A stretch of 64,000 nucleotides of DNA from an uncultured Phascolarctobacterium sp. (GTDB lineage: Bacteria; Bacillota; Negativicutes; Acidaminococcales; Acidaminococcaceae): NCBI RefSeq assembly GCF_900770955.1, contig NZ_CAAGLX010000011.1:301589-365588 (forward strand). The letters are read 5' to 3'. Shown one piece after another: positions 17,699 through 25,888 of this stretch. Each line of letters starts with the position of its first letter. The stretch's first letter is position 1. Both the position numbers and the translations under genes were made by a program. The notes below the pieces were generated by a model. That model saw nothing but the letters and a program-made list of their open reading frames with translations. It did no database searches and was not told the origin of the DNA.

Positions 17699-20600
17699 AT
17701 GAAGAAAGATTTGGAAGATATCCGTAACGGTGCCGGCGATGTAAGAGCATTTCGTCATATTGACGGTCATATCAATAGTGTAGAGGATTACAGCAAGCAT
17801 CCGGAAGGCTGCACCTGCGGTCACTGCGGCAAGGACCATGATCATAAAACTATGGGACATGTGCCTAAGCATACTCATGGTGATGCTTGCGGCGGCTGGC
17901 AAGACCATGAGCACGAGCATGAACACGCTCACGCACACGGAGATGACTGCTGCTGTGGCAATGACCATGAGCATGAGCACGAAGAACATGCTCACGCACA
18001 CGGCGACGAATGCGGCTGCGGACACAACCATGGCCACGAGCACGAACATGCTCACGCGCACGGCGACGAATGCGGCTGCGGACATGACCATGGCCACGAG
18101 CATGAAGAACATGCTCACGCACACGGCGACGCATGTGCCTGTGGACACGACCATGAGCACGAGCATGAACACGCACACGGCGACGAGTGCGGCTGCGGAC
18201 ATGACCACGGCCACGAACATTCCCATACACACGGCGACGAGCGCGGTTGCGGACATGATCACGAGCACGAAGAACACGCTCACGCACATGGTGACGAATG
18301 CGGTTGCGGTCATGACCACGGTCATGAGCACGAACACGCTCACGCACATGGTGACGAATGCGGTTGTGGACACGACCATGGGCACGAACATGCTCATGTA
18401 CACGGACATCACGTTCCCGGTCATCCTGCTGACTGTAATTGCGAAATCTGCCATCCGCATGAGGAATACTGCGATGTATGCGGCGAAAGTCTGGCGCATT
18501 GCACCTGCCGTATGCCGGATGCCGATAAGGTAAAACGCGTATATATTTTGCAAAATCTTGGCTGTGCTAACTGTGCTGCCAAAATGGAATACAAAATCAA
18601 AGAGCTTCCCGGCGTAACCTATGCCAACGTAAGCTTTGCTACCAAGCAGCTGCGTCTCAGCGCTGCTGACCACGAAGCATTGCTGCCGGAAATTCAGAAA
18701 ATCTGTACTTCTATTGAGTCCGACGTAGTGGTAGTGCCGCGTGACCGCCGTCCGCAATTAGGTGGCAAGAGCAGAGTATATTTGGTGAAAAATCTGGACT
18801 GCGCTAACTGCGGTGCCAAGATTGAACGTGCACTGAACGCTATGCCTGAGATTGATGAAGCAATCCTGACCTTTACTACGAAAAAGCTGCGCGTAAGTGC
18901 TAAAAATTACAACGGTCTGCTGGAGAAAATGCAGGCTGTAACGGATAAGACAGAAGAGGGAGTTGTGCTGCTGGAGGCTGAAAGCAAGCCTTCCCTGGCT
19001 CCCGAGCTGGAGGAACGCAAAAAATCCGGCGGTATCCTTTCTGAGCTGAATGAAAAGCAGACGATTATCGAAATCGTACTTGGTGGTGCCGTATTCATCA
19101 TTACTGAATGGCTAGGACTGGTGCCGGAAGCGTACCATATGTACTTCCTGATTTTTGCTTACATTCTGCTGGGCGGACGCATTGTGCTGACCGCTTTGAA
19201 GAATATTGCTAAGGGTAACGTATTTGACGAAAACTTCCTTATGACTGTTGCAACATTAGGTGCTTTTGCAATCCAGGCTTGGGAAGAGGCTGTTGGCGTT
19301 ATGTTCTTCTATCGCGTAGGTGAATACTTTGAACAGCGTGCGGTAGAAAAGAGCCGTGGCCAGATTATGGACGCTGTTGACCTGCGTCCGGAGGTTGTCA
19401 ACCTGCTCGTAGGCGAAGATGTCAAGGTTATTCCTGCCGCTGACGCACATGTAGGCGACGTTCTGCTGGTACGCGTAGGCGACCGTATTCCTTTGGACGG
19501 CGTTGTTATCGACGGCGAAAGCCTGGTAGATACATCCCCGGTAACCGGCGAACCTGTGCCTGTGAAGCGCAAATATGGCGATGAGGTTGTTTCCGGCTGT
19601 GTGAATACATCCGGTATGCTGAAAATCCGTGTAGAAAAGGTTCTGGAGGAGTCCATGGTTACCCGTATTCTGGACAGCGTAGAGAACGCTGCTGCCAGCA
19701 AACCGACCATCGACCGCTTTATTACCCGCTTCGCACGCATATATACTCCGTTTGTTGTTGCTGCCGCAGTACTGACTGCTGTAATTCCGTCGCTGATTAC
19801 CGGTGACTGGAATAAATGGATTTATACTGCGCTGACCTTCCTCGTTATCAGCTGCCCCTGCGCACTGGTGCTGAGCGTGCCGCTGGCCTTCTTTTCCGGC
19901 ATCGGCGCCGGCTCTAAGTACGGCATTCTCTTTAAGGGCGGCGTTGCTATGGAGGCTTTGAAAAACATTGCTGCCGTAGTTATGGATAAAACCGGTACCG
20001 TTACCAAGGGCAACTTCGTACTGCAGAAGGTAAATGCTGCCGAAGGCATGGATGCCGACGAGCTGCTGCGCCTGTGTGCAAGTGCCGAGCTTGTTTCTAC
20101 TCACCCGATTGCCGTAAGCATCGTAGAGGCTGCAAAGGCTGAAAAGCTGGAGCTTGTACGCCCCGATAAATTTGAAGAAATTGCCGGCGAAGGCTTGGTT
20201 GCGTACTTTGGCGCACGCAAGGTTCTGTGCGGCAATACCAAGCTGCTGCAGCGCTTTAACGTTGAATACGGCGGCTACACTCCTACCGAAAGCGGCAGCG
20301 AGGTGCTTGTTGCCGATAATGGCTTATACATGGGCCAGCTGTTGATTAACGATACCTTGAAGGAAGATGCCAAGGAAGCAATTGCTTCCTTGAAGGCGCA
20401 AGGCCTTGTAACTGCTATGCTCACCGGCGATGCGCAGAAGGAAGCGCAGGCTGTGGCTAAGGAAGCAGGCATTGACGAGGTACGCGCTCAGCTGCTGCCG
20501 CAGGATAAGCTCAGCGAGCTGAATATACTGCGCAACAAGTACGGCCCTGTTATGTTCGTTGGTGACGGTATCAACGACGCTCCGGTTCTGGCAGGTGCGG

Positions 20601-20884
20601 ATGCAGGCGCTGCTATGGGCAGCGGTGCAGACGCTGCCATTGAGGCTGCCGACGTTGTCTTTATGAATTCCGAGGTCAAGGCTATCCCTCAGGCTATTGC
20701 TATTGCGCGTGCTACCGGTGCGATTGCTTGGCAGAACGTAATTTTCGCTCTGGCAGTGAAGGTTATTATTATGATTGCAGGCCTCATGGGCTACGCTTCC
20801 ATGTGGGCGGCAGTCTTTGCCGATACCGGCGTATCGCTGCTGTGCGTACTGAATTCTATCCGTATTCTCTATAAAAAGATATAA
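17699..20884 (+). CDS. P1B-type metal-exporting ATPase with giant His/Cys-rich N terminus
   Basis: About 1061 residues, far longer than the usual 650-750. From the N terminus: a short leader, a His/Cys-rich repeat block (about 60-237), a Cys-rich linker, two heavy-metal-associated domains with GCANC (about 290) and DCANC (about 369), then the ATPase core. The core shows TGEPVPV (actuator), CPC in SCPCALVLS (near 719) in the transport path, DKTGT (near 763) whose Asp is phosphorylated, STHPIAVS and GDGINDAP. CPC plus the His-rich block fits Zn/Cd/Co/Ni export of the CadA/ZntA type. I chose the ATG at 17699 because AAGGTGG precedes it by eight bases; GTG at 17687 overlaps that site. Confidence 0.93.
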   Translation: MKKDLEDIRNGAGDVRAFRHIDGHINSVEDYSKHPEGCTCGHCGKDHDHKTMGHVPKHTHGDACGGWQDHEHEHEHAHAHGDDCCCGNDHEHEHEEHAHAHGDECGCGHNHGHEHEHAHAHGDECGCGHDHGHEHEEHAHAHGDACACGHDHEHEHEHAHGDECGCGHDHGHEHSHTHGDERGCGHDHEHEEHAHAHGDECGCGHDHGHEHEHAHAHGDECGCGHDHGHEHAHVHGHHVPGHPADCNCEICHPHEEYCDVCGESLAHCTCRMPDADKVKRVYILQNLGCANCAAKMEYKIKELPGVTYANVSFATKQLRLSAADHEALLPEIQKICTSIESDVVVVPRDRRPQLGGKSRVYLVKNLDCANCGAKIERALNAMPEIDEAILTFTTKKLRVSAKNYNGLLEKMQAVTDKTEEGVVLLEAESKPSLAPELEERKKSGGILSELNEKQTIIEIVLGGAVFIITEWLGLVPEAYHMYFLIFAYILLGGRIVLTALKNIAKGNVFDENFLMTVATLGAFAIQAWEEAVGVMFFYRVGEYFEQRAVEKSRGQIMDAVDLRPEVVNLLVGEDVKVIPAADAHVGDVLLVRVGDRIPLDGVVIDGESLVDTSPVTGEPVPVKRKYGDEVVSGCVNTSGMLKIRVEKVLEESMVTRILDSVENAAASKPTIDRFITRFARIYTPFVVAAAVLTAVIPSLITGDWNKWIYTALTFLVISCPCALVLSVPLAFFSGIGAGSKYGILFKGGVAMEALKNIAAVVMDKTGTVTKGNFVLQKVNAAEGMDADELLRLCASAELVSTHPIAVSIVEAAKAEKLELVRPDKFEEIAGEGLVAYFGARKVLCGNTKLLQRFNVEYGGYTPTESGSEVLVADNGLYMGQLLINDTLKEDAKEAIASLKAQGLVTAMLTGDAQKEAQAVAKEAGIDEVRAQLLPQDKLSELNILRNKYGPVMFVGDGINDAPVLAGADAGAAMGSGADAAIEAADVVFMNSEVKAIPQAIAIARATGAIAWQNVIFALAVKVIIMIAGLMGYASMWAAVFADTGVSLLCVLNSIRILYKKI
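17876..18408 (+). repeat. nine in-frame tandem repeats of 54-63 bp encoding HGDxCxCGHDH units
   Basis: Inside the ATPase gene, nine consecutive units of 18-21 codons each begin HGD and continue in the pattern E-C-G-C-G-H-D-H-G-H-E-H. Copies 3, 4, 8 and 9 are almost identical at the DNA level, while copy 1 lacks the CxC (CGGW) and copy 7 has Arg in place of the first Cys (HGDERGCG). Length variation is in whole codons. The pattern implies repeat expansion and contraction by slippage or recombination. Confidence 0.92.
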
Positions 20885-20921
20885 TGGAAAGTCATAACTA
20901 ATATATTGTTTTAGTTTACGT

Positions 20922-20953
20922 CGGCTGACTGTAAGGTCAGCCGATATTTTTTT
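20922..20953 (+). terminator. intrinsic terminator after the metal ATPase gene
   Basis: CGGCTGAC at 20922-20929 pairs with GTCAGCCG at 20936-20943, followed by ATATTTTTTTT. Confidence 0.85.
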
Positions 20954-21015
20954 GTAAACATGATAGCGCAAGCTAACTAAATTTGTAAATTAGCGTAGAG
21001 AATAATAAAAAATGC

Positions 21016-21072
21016 TTGACAAAATTTAATAGCTGACGTAAACTTTCAATAGTAGTTAGGAATATCTAACTA
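21016..21072 (+). promoter_or_regulatory. feo promoter with DtxR-like operator
   Basis: TTGACA at 21016-21021 and TAAACT at 21039-21044 (17 bp apart) form the promoter. Just downstream, TAGTTAG at 21053-21059 and CTAACTA at 21066-21072 form a 20-bp dyad reminiscent of DtxR/IdeR/MntR boxes (TTAGG...CTAA). A looser GCTAA...TTAGC dyad lies upstream at 20972-20993. Iron-dependent repression is inferred. Confidence 0.55.
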
Positions 21073-21090
21073 ATAAAAATTTCGCATAAA

Positions 21091-21106
21091 GTCAGCATGT
21101 GCTGAC
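21091..21106 (+). promoter_or_regulatory. leader hairpin before feoA
   Basis: GTCAGCA at 21091-21097 pairs with TGCTGAC at 21100-21106. It ends eight bases before the TTGGAGG ribosome binding site of the first feoA, so it may affect translation or be a protein site. Confidence 0.35.
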
Positions 21107-21125
21107 GATTTTCTTGGAGGGAAAA

Positions 21126-21338
21126 ATGATGCCTTTATTAATGGCCCGCCGCGGCGAGACTAACAAAATCAGTGCTGTTCGCGGCAAGGATGAAATCAAA
21201 CGTTTTCTGGCTAACCTGGGCTTTGTAGAAGGCTCAGCTGTAACTGTTATTTCTGAAATTGACGGCAATCTTATCGTCAATGTGAAGGATGCCCGCATTG
21301 CCCTGAGCAAGCAGATGGCAGCCAAAATATTTATCTGA
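21126..21338 (+). CDS. feoA: FeoA-family ferrous iron transport protein, first copy
   Basis: About 70 residues with the FeoA SH3-like fold: LANLGFVEGSAVTVISEIDGNLIVNVKDARIALSK is the characteristic block, quoted here by its landmarks GFVEGSAVTVI and ARIALS. FeoA is a small cytoplasmic partner of FeoB. I placed the start at 21126 (GGAGG at 21116); the adjacent ATG at 21129 has equally good spacing. The stop overlaps or abuts the second feoA, so the two are in one operon with feoB. Confidence 0.88.
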   Translation: MMPLLMARRGETNKISAVRGKDEIKRFLANLGFVEGSAVTVISEIDGNLIVNVKDARIALSKQMAAKIFI

Positions 21339-21355
21339 TGCAAGTGGAGGATGTT

Positions 21356-21577
21356 ATGAAAACATTGAAAGAAGTTCCTGTTGGTGAAACAGTTACCGTT
21401 ACCAAGCTCGTAGGTGAGGGTGCGGTAAAAAGACGTATTATGGATATGGGCGTGACTAAGGGTGTAAGCGTATTCGTACGTAAGGTTGCACCGTTGGGAG
21501 ATCCGGTAGAGGTGACAGTACGCGGTTATGAGCTGACGCTGCGTAACGGCGAGGCTGAACATATCGTTGTAGAATAA
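21356..21577 (+). CDS. feoA: FeoA-family ferrous iron transport protein, second copy
   Basis: A 73-residue FeoA paralogue with VGETVTVTKLVGEGAVKRRI, MDMGVTKGVSVFV and APLGDPVEVTVRG, closer to the typical FeoA consensus than the first copy. I chose the ATG at 21356 because GTGGAGG at 21344-21350 precedes it; the in-frame ATG at 21338 overlaps the previous stop. It lies 14 bp before feoB. Confidence 0.9.
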   Translation: MKTLKEVPVGETVTVTKLVGEGAVKRRIMDMGVTKGVSVFVRKVAPLGDPVEVTVRGYELTLRNGEAEHIVVE

Positions 21578-21591
21578 TTTGGAGGGAAAAG

Positions 21592-23739
21592 ATGAAACAG
21601 ATCAAAATTGCCCTGATTGGTAACCCTAACTGCGGCAAAACAACAATGTTTAATGATTTGACCGGTTCCAACCAATATGTTGGTAACTGGCCAGGCGTAA
21701 CTGTAGAGAAAAAAGAAGGCGGCCTTAAAGGTCACGATGATGTAATTATTACCGACCTGCCCGGTATTTATTCCTTGTCTCCGTACACCTTGGAGGAGGT
21801 TGTTTCCCGTAACTATCTGCTGCAAAATGATGTTGACGGTGTACTGAATCTGGTCGACGGCTCCAACATCGAGCGTAACCTGTACCTGACTACGCAGGTT
21901 ATGGAGATGGGTTATCCGGTAACTATTGCGTTGAATATGATTGATATTGTGCGCAAGAACGGTGATAAGATTGATACCGCTAAGCTGGCTGCCGAGCTTG
22001 GCTGTGAGATTGTGGAAACCTCTGCATTGCAGGGTGAGGGTACCGGTGAGGCTGCGGAAAAAGCAATTAAGGCTGTCGGCGGCGCTGCACCGAAATATAT
22101 GCGCTTCTGCAGCGATGTTGAGGATGCACTGACTGCGATTGCCCGCGAAGCCGGCAACAAGGTTCACGGCATTAGCGAGCGCTGGCTGCTGGTAAAGCTG
22201 TTTGAGCGTGATAAGAAAATTGCCGAAGCTCTTGGCTTGAGCGAGGGCGAGCAGGCTAAAATTGAAGAAATCGTTGCAGCCTGCGAGGAAGCACTGGACG
22301 ATGATGCTGAAAGCATTATTACCAACGAGCGTTATAACTACATTGGCGAGCTGATGAGCAAGGCTGTTGTTAAAGGTCATACCGGCCTTACTGTTTCCGA
22401 TAAAATCGACAGCATTGTAACTAACCGTTTCCTGGCTCTTCCGATTTTCGCGATTATCATGTTCCTCGTTTACTATATCGCTGTAGAAACTATCGGTACA
22501 GTTGTAACTGATTTTACCAATGATACATTGTTCGGCGAATGGATTATGCCGTGGGTGCAGGAGCATATGGAGGCTGCAGGCTGTGCGGAATGGCTGACCT
22601 CTCTTGTTGTTGACGGTATTATCGGCGGTATTGGCGCACCGATCGGCTTTGCTCCGCAGATGGCCATTGTCTTTTTGCTGCTGAGCATTTTGGAGGATTG
22701 CGGTTATATGGCGCGTGTGGCCTTTATTATGGACCGTTTCTTCCGTCAGTTCGGTATGAGCGGCAAGAGCTTCATTCCGTTGCTGATTTCTGCAGGCTGC
22801 GGTGTACCGGGCATTATGGCTTCCCGTACTATTGAAAACGAAACCGACCGCCGTCTGACTATCATGACTACGACCTTTATTCCCTGTGGTGCTAAGCTGC
22901 CTGTTATTGCTTTGCTTTCCGGCGCAATTATGGGCGGTGACTGGTACATGGCGCCGATTATGTACTTTGTCGGCTTCTTCGCTGTTATTACTGCCTGCAT
23001 CATTCTGAAAAAGACTGAGCTTTTTGCCGGTGATCCTGCTCCGTTTGTTATGGAGCTGCCGCCGTACCATCTGCCTGCTGCCAAGAACGTGCTGCTGCAT
23101 ACCTGGGAGCGTGTTGCTGGCTTCCTGAAAAAAGCCGGTACTATTATCTTCCTGTGCTGCGTTGTTATGTGGTTCCTGGCAAGCTATGGTATTGACGAAG
23201 GCTCTGTTGCTATGGTTGATACCGAAAAGAGCTTTGTTGCCTACATTGGTAACGGTCTTGCTCCTATCTTCGCTCCTCTGGGCTTCGACAGCTGGCAGGC
23301 TGTGGCTGCTGCCTTCTCCGGCTTTGTGGCTAAGGAGTCTATTGTCAGCACGATGGCTATTCTTGCAGGCCTTGCTGATGCGGCTGAGGATGAGCCTGAT
23401 TTGTGGACTGCTGTTATGGCGTTCTTCCCGAGTGCGGTTGCAGCGTTCTCCTTCCTGGTGTTCAACCTGCTGGATTCTCCCTGCCTGGCAGCTATTTCCA
23501 CTATGAGCCAGGAGATGAACAGCAAGAAGTGGACTTGGGCAACTATTCTCTTCCAAAACATGTATGCTTATAGCATCTGCCTGATGGTTTACCAGTTCGG
23601 CAGAGTATTTGTCGGCGGTGAAGCATTCAGCTTCGGTACTGCTGTAGCTGTTGTTTTCCTGATTGCGTTCCTGTATCTGCTCTTCCGTCCGGCTAAGAAA
23701 TATAACAAAGAGACTGTGTTGAGCGTTGATGCAAAATAA
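21592..23739 (+). CDS. feoB: ferrous iron transporter FeoB
   Basis: A 715-residue inner-membrane Fe2+ transporter. The N-terminal GTPase domain has G1 GNPNCGKTT (10-18), G3 DLPG and G4 NMID, with the switch I region NWPGVTVEKKEG. A helical GDI-like domain follows, then two Gate regions, including CGVPGIMASRTIENETDRR and CGAKLPVI, both typical of FeoB. The length is normal. GGAGGG precedes the start. It is flanked by two feoA genes and a small Cys-rich membrane protein, the usual Firmicute Feo operon arrangement. Confidence 0.96.
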   Translation: MKQIKIALIGNPNCGKTTMFNDLTGSNQYVGNWPGVTVEKKEGGLKGHDDVIITDLPGIYSLSPYTLEEVVSRNYLLQNDVDGVLNLVDGSNIERNLYLTTQVMEMGYPVTIALNMIDIVRKNGDKIDTAKLAAELGCEIVETSALQGEGTGEAAEKAIKAVGGAAPKYMRFCSDVEDALTAIAREAGNKVHGISERWLLVKLFERDKKIAEALGLSEGEQAKIEEIVAACEEALDDDAESIITNERYNYIGELMSKAVVKGHTGLTVSDKIDSIVTNRFLALPIFAIIMFLVYYIAVETIGTVVTDFTNDTLFGEWIMPWVQEHMEAAGCAEWLTSLVVDGIIGGIGAPIGFAPQMAIVFLLLSILEDCGYMARVAFIMDRFFRQFGMSGKSFIPLLISAGCGVPGIMASRTIENETDRRLTIMTTTFIPCGAKLPVIALLSGAIMGGDWYMAPIMYFVGFFAVITACIILKKTELFAGDPAPFVMELPPYHLPAAKNVLLHTWERVAGFLKKAGTIIFLCCVVMWFLASYGIDEGSVAMVDTEKSFVAYIGNGLAPIFAPLGFDSWQAVAAAFSGFVAKESIVSTMAILAGLADAAEDEPDLWTAVMAFFPSAVAAFSFLVFNLLDSPCLAAISTMSQEMNSKKWTWATILFQNMYAYSICLMVYQFGRVFVGGEAFSFGTAVAVVFLIAFLYLLFRPAKKYNKETVLSVDAK

Positions 23740-23753
23740 AAGAGGTGTTTCGT

Positions 23754-23924
23754 ATGGCAACCTGGATTATTGGTCTGATTGTTGTCGGGTGCGTGTATTT
23801 GGCATCCAAGCAGGTCATTAAGGCACATAAAACCGGTGGCTGCATTGGCTGTGATGCCGGTGGCGGTAAGGCTTGCTGCCCGCATTGCAAGCATACGACA
23901 ACTGTAAATCTTCGTAAGAAATAA
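23754..23924 (+). CDS. FeoB-associated Cys-rich membrane protein
   Basis: A 56-residue protein too short for routine ORF calling. An N-terminal membrane helix (WIIGLIVVGCVYLAS) is followed by a basic stretch and a Cys-rich tail with CIGCDAGGGKACCPHC. This is the layout of the small FeoB-associated Cys-rich proteins found directly after feoB in many Firmicutes, a functional counterpart of FeoC by position. AGAGGTG precedes the ATG and the gene begins 14 bp after the feoB stop. Its exact role in iron uptake is not established. Confidence 0.85.
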   Translation: MATWIIGLIVVGCVYLASKQVIKAHKTGGCIGCDAGGGKACCPHCKHTTTVNLRKK

Positions 23925-23947
23925 ATTTAGCTTGATGAGTATTTGAA

Positions 23948-23974
23948 GGGCCGCGCGTTTGCGCGGCTCTTTTG
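23948..23974 (+). terminator. intrinsic terminator of the feo operon
   Basis: GCCGCGC pairs with GCGCGGC around GTTT (23950-23967), followed by TCTTTT. Confidence 0.85.
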
Positions 23975-24048
23975 GTTCAGTGGGGGTAAATGTTTTTAAT
24001 TGAAGAACGTACTATGCAAATAATATATCGTGGAAGGAATAACAATTT

Positions 24049-24234
24049 TAGCAAATAAGTGTCTGGAACCATAGAAGTGTCGCAATTGTTTGAGCGATAA
24101 GCAAACTGCTATAGAAAAATCTCTTTGCATATCGCGAGTTTTGCGGCACTTCGTCCTGGTTCCACGCGAAATTTGCGTTGTGCCCTTTGGGCACGGAAAA
24201 ATTGTTGCTGACTGGAAGGATATGTTATTTGCTA
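24049..24234. other. 186-bp structured inverted-repeat element (ncRNA or MITE-like)
   Basis: This 580-bp gene-free stretch has a compact element bounded by TAGCAAATAA (24049-24058) and its exact reverse complement TTATTTGCTA (24225-24234). Inside, three nested arms build one long hairpin: TGGAACCA with TGGTTCCA (24064/24157), GAAGTGTCGCAA with TTGCGGCACTTC (24074/24141, one mismatch) and GCGATAAGCAAA with TTTGCATATCGC (24094/24124, one mismatch). A second hairpin, GTGCCC/GGGCAC, is at 24180-24194. A weak TTGAAG...TAATAT is upstream at 24000-24026. I cannot assign an RNA family. No target-site duplication is obvious. Confidence 0.65.
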
Positions 24235-24304
24235 GTTATTTGTGACTCCCAACCATTTCTCTCCTACACTATATAGTATTAAAATATTAACCGGATACTA
24301 TATA

Positions 24305-24332
24305 TTGACATCTGGCTAAAATCATGTATAAT
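24305..24332 (+). promoter_or_regulatory. promoter of the ZTP riboswitch unit
   Basis: TTGACA at 24305-24310 and TATAAT at 24327-24332 are 16 bp apart, with TG directly before the -10 box. It is the only clear promoter between the structured element and the transporter gene. Confidence 0.85.
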
Positions 24333-24352
24333 AGAGTTATAACCTAATGCAG

Positions 24353-24423
24353 TCTGCTTCCTGACGGATGAGTGGAATTGACCACGTGGAGGCAGATGAA
24401 TGTATGCGCCGACCGTCTGGGCA
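24353..24423 (+). promoter_or_regulatory. ZTP/ZMP riboswitch (pfl motif)
   Basis: The 5' domain is closed by TCTGC (24353) with GCAGA (24392-24396) and contains CTGACGGATGAGTGGAA and ACCACGTGGAG, matching the pfl pattern of a loop strand followed by a small GTGG/CCAC hairpin. The 3' domain reads GCCGACCGTCTGGGCA, the conserved CCGxCTGGGC block. The pseudoknot would pair GACGG with CCGTC, replacing the usual GGCG/CGCC with compensating bases. The 3' strand is also the first arm of the terminator. Established knowledge: ZMP/ZTP binding signals 10-formyl-THF shortage and turns genes on. Confidence 0.82.
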
Positions 24424-24443
24424 AAATTGCCCAGACGTTTTTT
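24414..24443 (+). terminator. riboswitch-controlled terminator
   Basis: CGTCTGGGCAA at 24414-24424 pairs with TTGCCCAGACG at 24427-24437, followed by six T. It shares its 5' arm with the ZTP aptamer, so ligand binding should allow read-through. Confidence 0.9.
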
Positions 24444-24504
24444 CTTTATAAGTAGCAAAAGGAAAACCCGGGTGACTAGGTAATACTTATAAAGAGAGGT
24501 ATTA

Positions 24505-25716
24505 ATGATGCAACAGACAAAAAACAGATGGCTGATCGTGCTGGCAGCCATCGGCATTCACATCAGCATTGGCAGCGTATACGCATGGAGTGTTCTGACG
24601 AAGCCTATTATGCAGGCAATGGGCTTTTCGTTGAAGGAGGTTACCTGGACTTTTTCGTTGGCAATTTTGTTTTTGGGTACTTCCGCCGGCTTTTTAGGAA
24701 CGTATGTAGAAAAATATGGTCCGCGTCGCAGCGGTCTTGTATCTATGTGCTTTTTTGTAAGCGGCTTGCTGGGTACGGCCTATGCATTGACGCAGCACAG
24801 CCTGCTGCTGTTATATCTTTTTTACGGCGTTATCGGCGGTATCGGTCTGGGAACAGGCTATATTACGCCGGTGTCTACACTGGTAAAGTGGTTCCCTAAT
24901 AATCGCGGTCTCGCAACTGGCCTGGCGATTATGGGGTTTGGCTTTGCCAGCCTCGTAGCAGGTCCATTGATGCAGATTTTGATTGCTAAATACGGTCTGG
25001 TAGAAAACTTTGTGATTTTGGCCTGCATTTATGCAGTAGTTATGACTGCTTCCGCACTTTATCTGGAGCCGCCTAAGCAGGAAACTGCAGCAGGCAAGGG
25101 ACAGTTTAAGGCAAAGATGCCTGAGCATGTGCAGTACACCGTTAAGGAGGCTATGCACACCTGGCAGTTCTATGCTTTATGGTGGATTTTCTTTACGAAT
25201 ATCACCTGCGGTATCGGTCTTTTGGCTGTAGCTTCGCCTATGGCACAGGAGGTTATCGGTATGTCCCCGATTGCGGCGGCGTCTATGGTTGGCATCATCG
25301 GCCTACTGAACGGCGGCGGCCGTATTGTGTGGTCCACTGTTTCCGACTATATTGGCCGTGCGAATACGTATCTGGCATTTTTCGTGATTGAGATTGTGGC
25401 CTTCTACCTTTTGGGTGGCGTAAATGAAAGCTTTATGTTCCAACTGCTGGTGTTTATTATCATCACCTGCTACGGCGGCGGCTTCTCATGCATGCCGGCA
25501 TATTTGAGCGATTTGTTCGGCACGAAGCAGTTGAGCGCAATCCACGGACGTATTCTGACAGCGTGGGGCCTGGCAGGCATTGCCGGTCCGCTGCTTTTAT
25601 CCGTAATTTATGAGCGCACGCACAGCTACAGCTTTACGCTGTATTTCTTCAGTGCCTGCTTTGTAGTAAGTCTGCTGTTGGCAGCGGTGCTCAAGCTGAA
25701 GGGCAAAACTGCTTAA
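24505..25716 (+). CDS. MFS transporter, OFA (oxalate/formate antiporter) family
   Basis: A 403-residue major facilitator with twelve membrane segments. OFA-type features are the N-terminal IHISIGSVYAWSVLTKPI, WTFSLAILFLGTSAGFLG, then GGIGLGTGYITPVSTLVKWFP and NNRGLATGLAIMGFG. Members move monocarboxylates or dicarboxylates such as formate, oxalate or lactate/pyruvate analogues. It is transcribed behind a ZTP riboswitch, which senses shortage of formyl-THF, so formate uptake to feed 10-formyl-THF synthesis is a plausible role. AGAGAGG precedes the ATG. The gene is monocistronic, ending at the first copy of the repeated terminator. Confidence 0.88.
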   Translation: MMQQTKNRWLIVLAAIGIHISIGSVYAWSVLTKPIMQAMGFSLKEVTWTFSLAILFLGTSAGFLGTYVEKYGPRRSGLVSMCFFVSGLLGTAYALTQHSLLLLYLFYGVIGGIGLGTGYITPVSTLVKWFPNNRGLATGLAIMGFGFASLVAGPLMQILIAKYGLVENFVILACIYAVVMTASALYLEPPKQETAAGKGQFKAKMPEHVQYTVKEAMHTWQFYALWWIFFTNITCGIGLLAVASPMAQEVIGMSPIAAASMVGIIGLLNGGGRIVWSTVSDYIGRANTYLAFFVIEIVAFYLLGGVNESFMFQLLVFIIITCYGGGFSCMPAYLSDLFGTKQLSAIHGRILTAWGLAGIAGPLLLSVIYERTHSYSFTLYFFSACFVVSLLLAAVLKLKGKTA

Positions 25717-25773
25717 GCGTTTGCCAGAGAAGCAAATTTCAGCTTTAAAGCAGTAAAATTCTCAAAAAAATTA

Positions 25774-25815
25774 AGCGTCCTACCCTAAAACGGCTTTTGG
25801 GGTGGGGCGCTTTTT
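25774..25815 (+). terminator. intrinsic terminator, repeat copy 1
   Basis: AGCGTCCTACCCTAAAA pairs across CGGCT with TTTTGGGGTGGGGCGCT in a 17-bp stem with G-U pairs and is followed by T5. The same terminator recurs at 26484 and 27169, each preceding a lipoprotein copy. A TATAAT follows at 25828-25833. Confidence 0.9.
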
Positions 25816-25888
25816 CACTCGTGGGCATATAATAAGCATAGAGAAAAGCAAAAAGGCTTATTACGTCGTAGAAAAGGAGGCGGAGATT

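Noticed and set aside
17838..18533. 231-codon frame inside the His-rich repeat (and a minus-strand Arg-rich frame)
   Set aside because: Both are products of the tandem repeat read in other frames; the Thr/Met-rich and Arg/His-rich translations are repetitive artefacts.
21526..23760. 744-codon minus-strand frame opposite feoB
   Set aside because: It runs antisense to feoB and its translation has no recognisable domain. feoB has clear GTPase motifs.
24049..24234. 6S RNA or bacterial SRP RNA
   Set aside because: The long hairpin is suggestive, but the SRP GGAA-loop domain is missing and I could not confirm the 6S central bubble or a good promoter.
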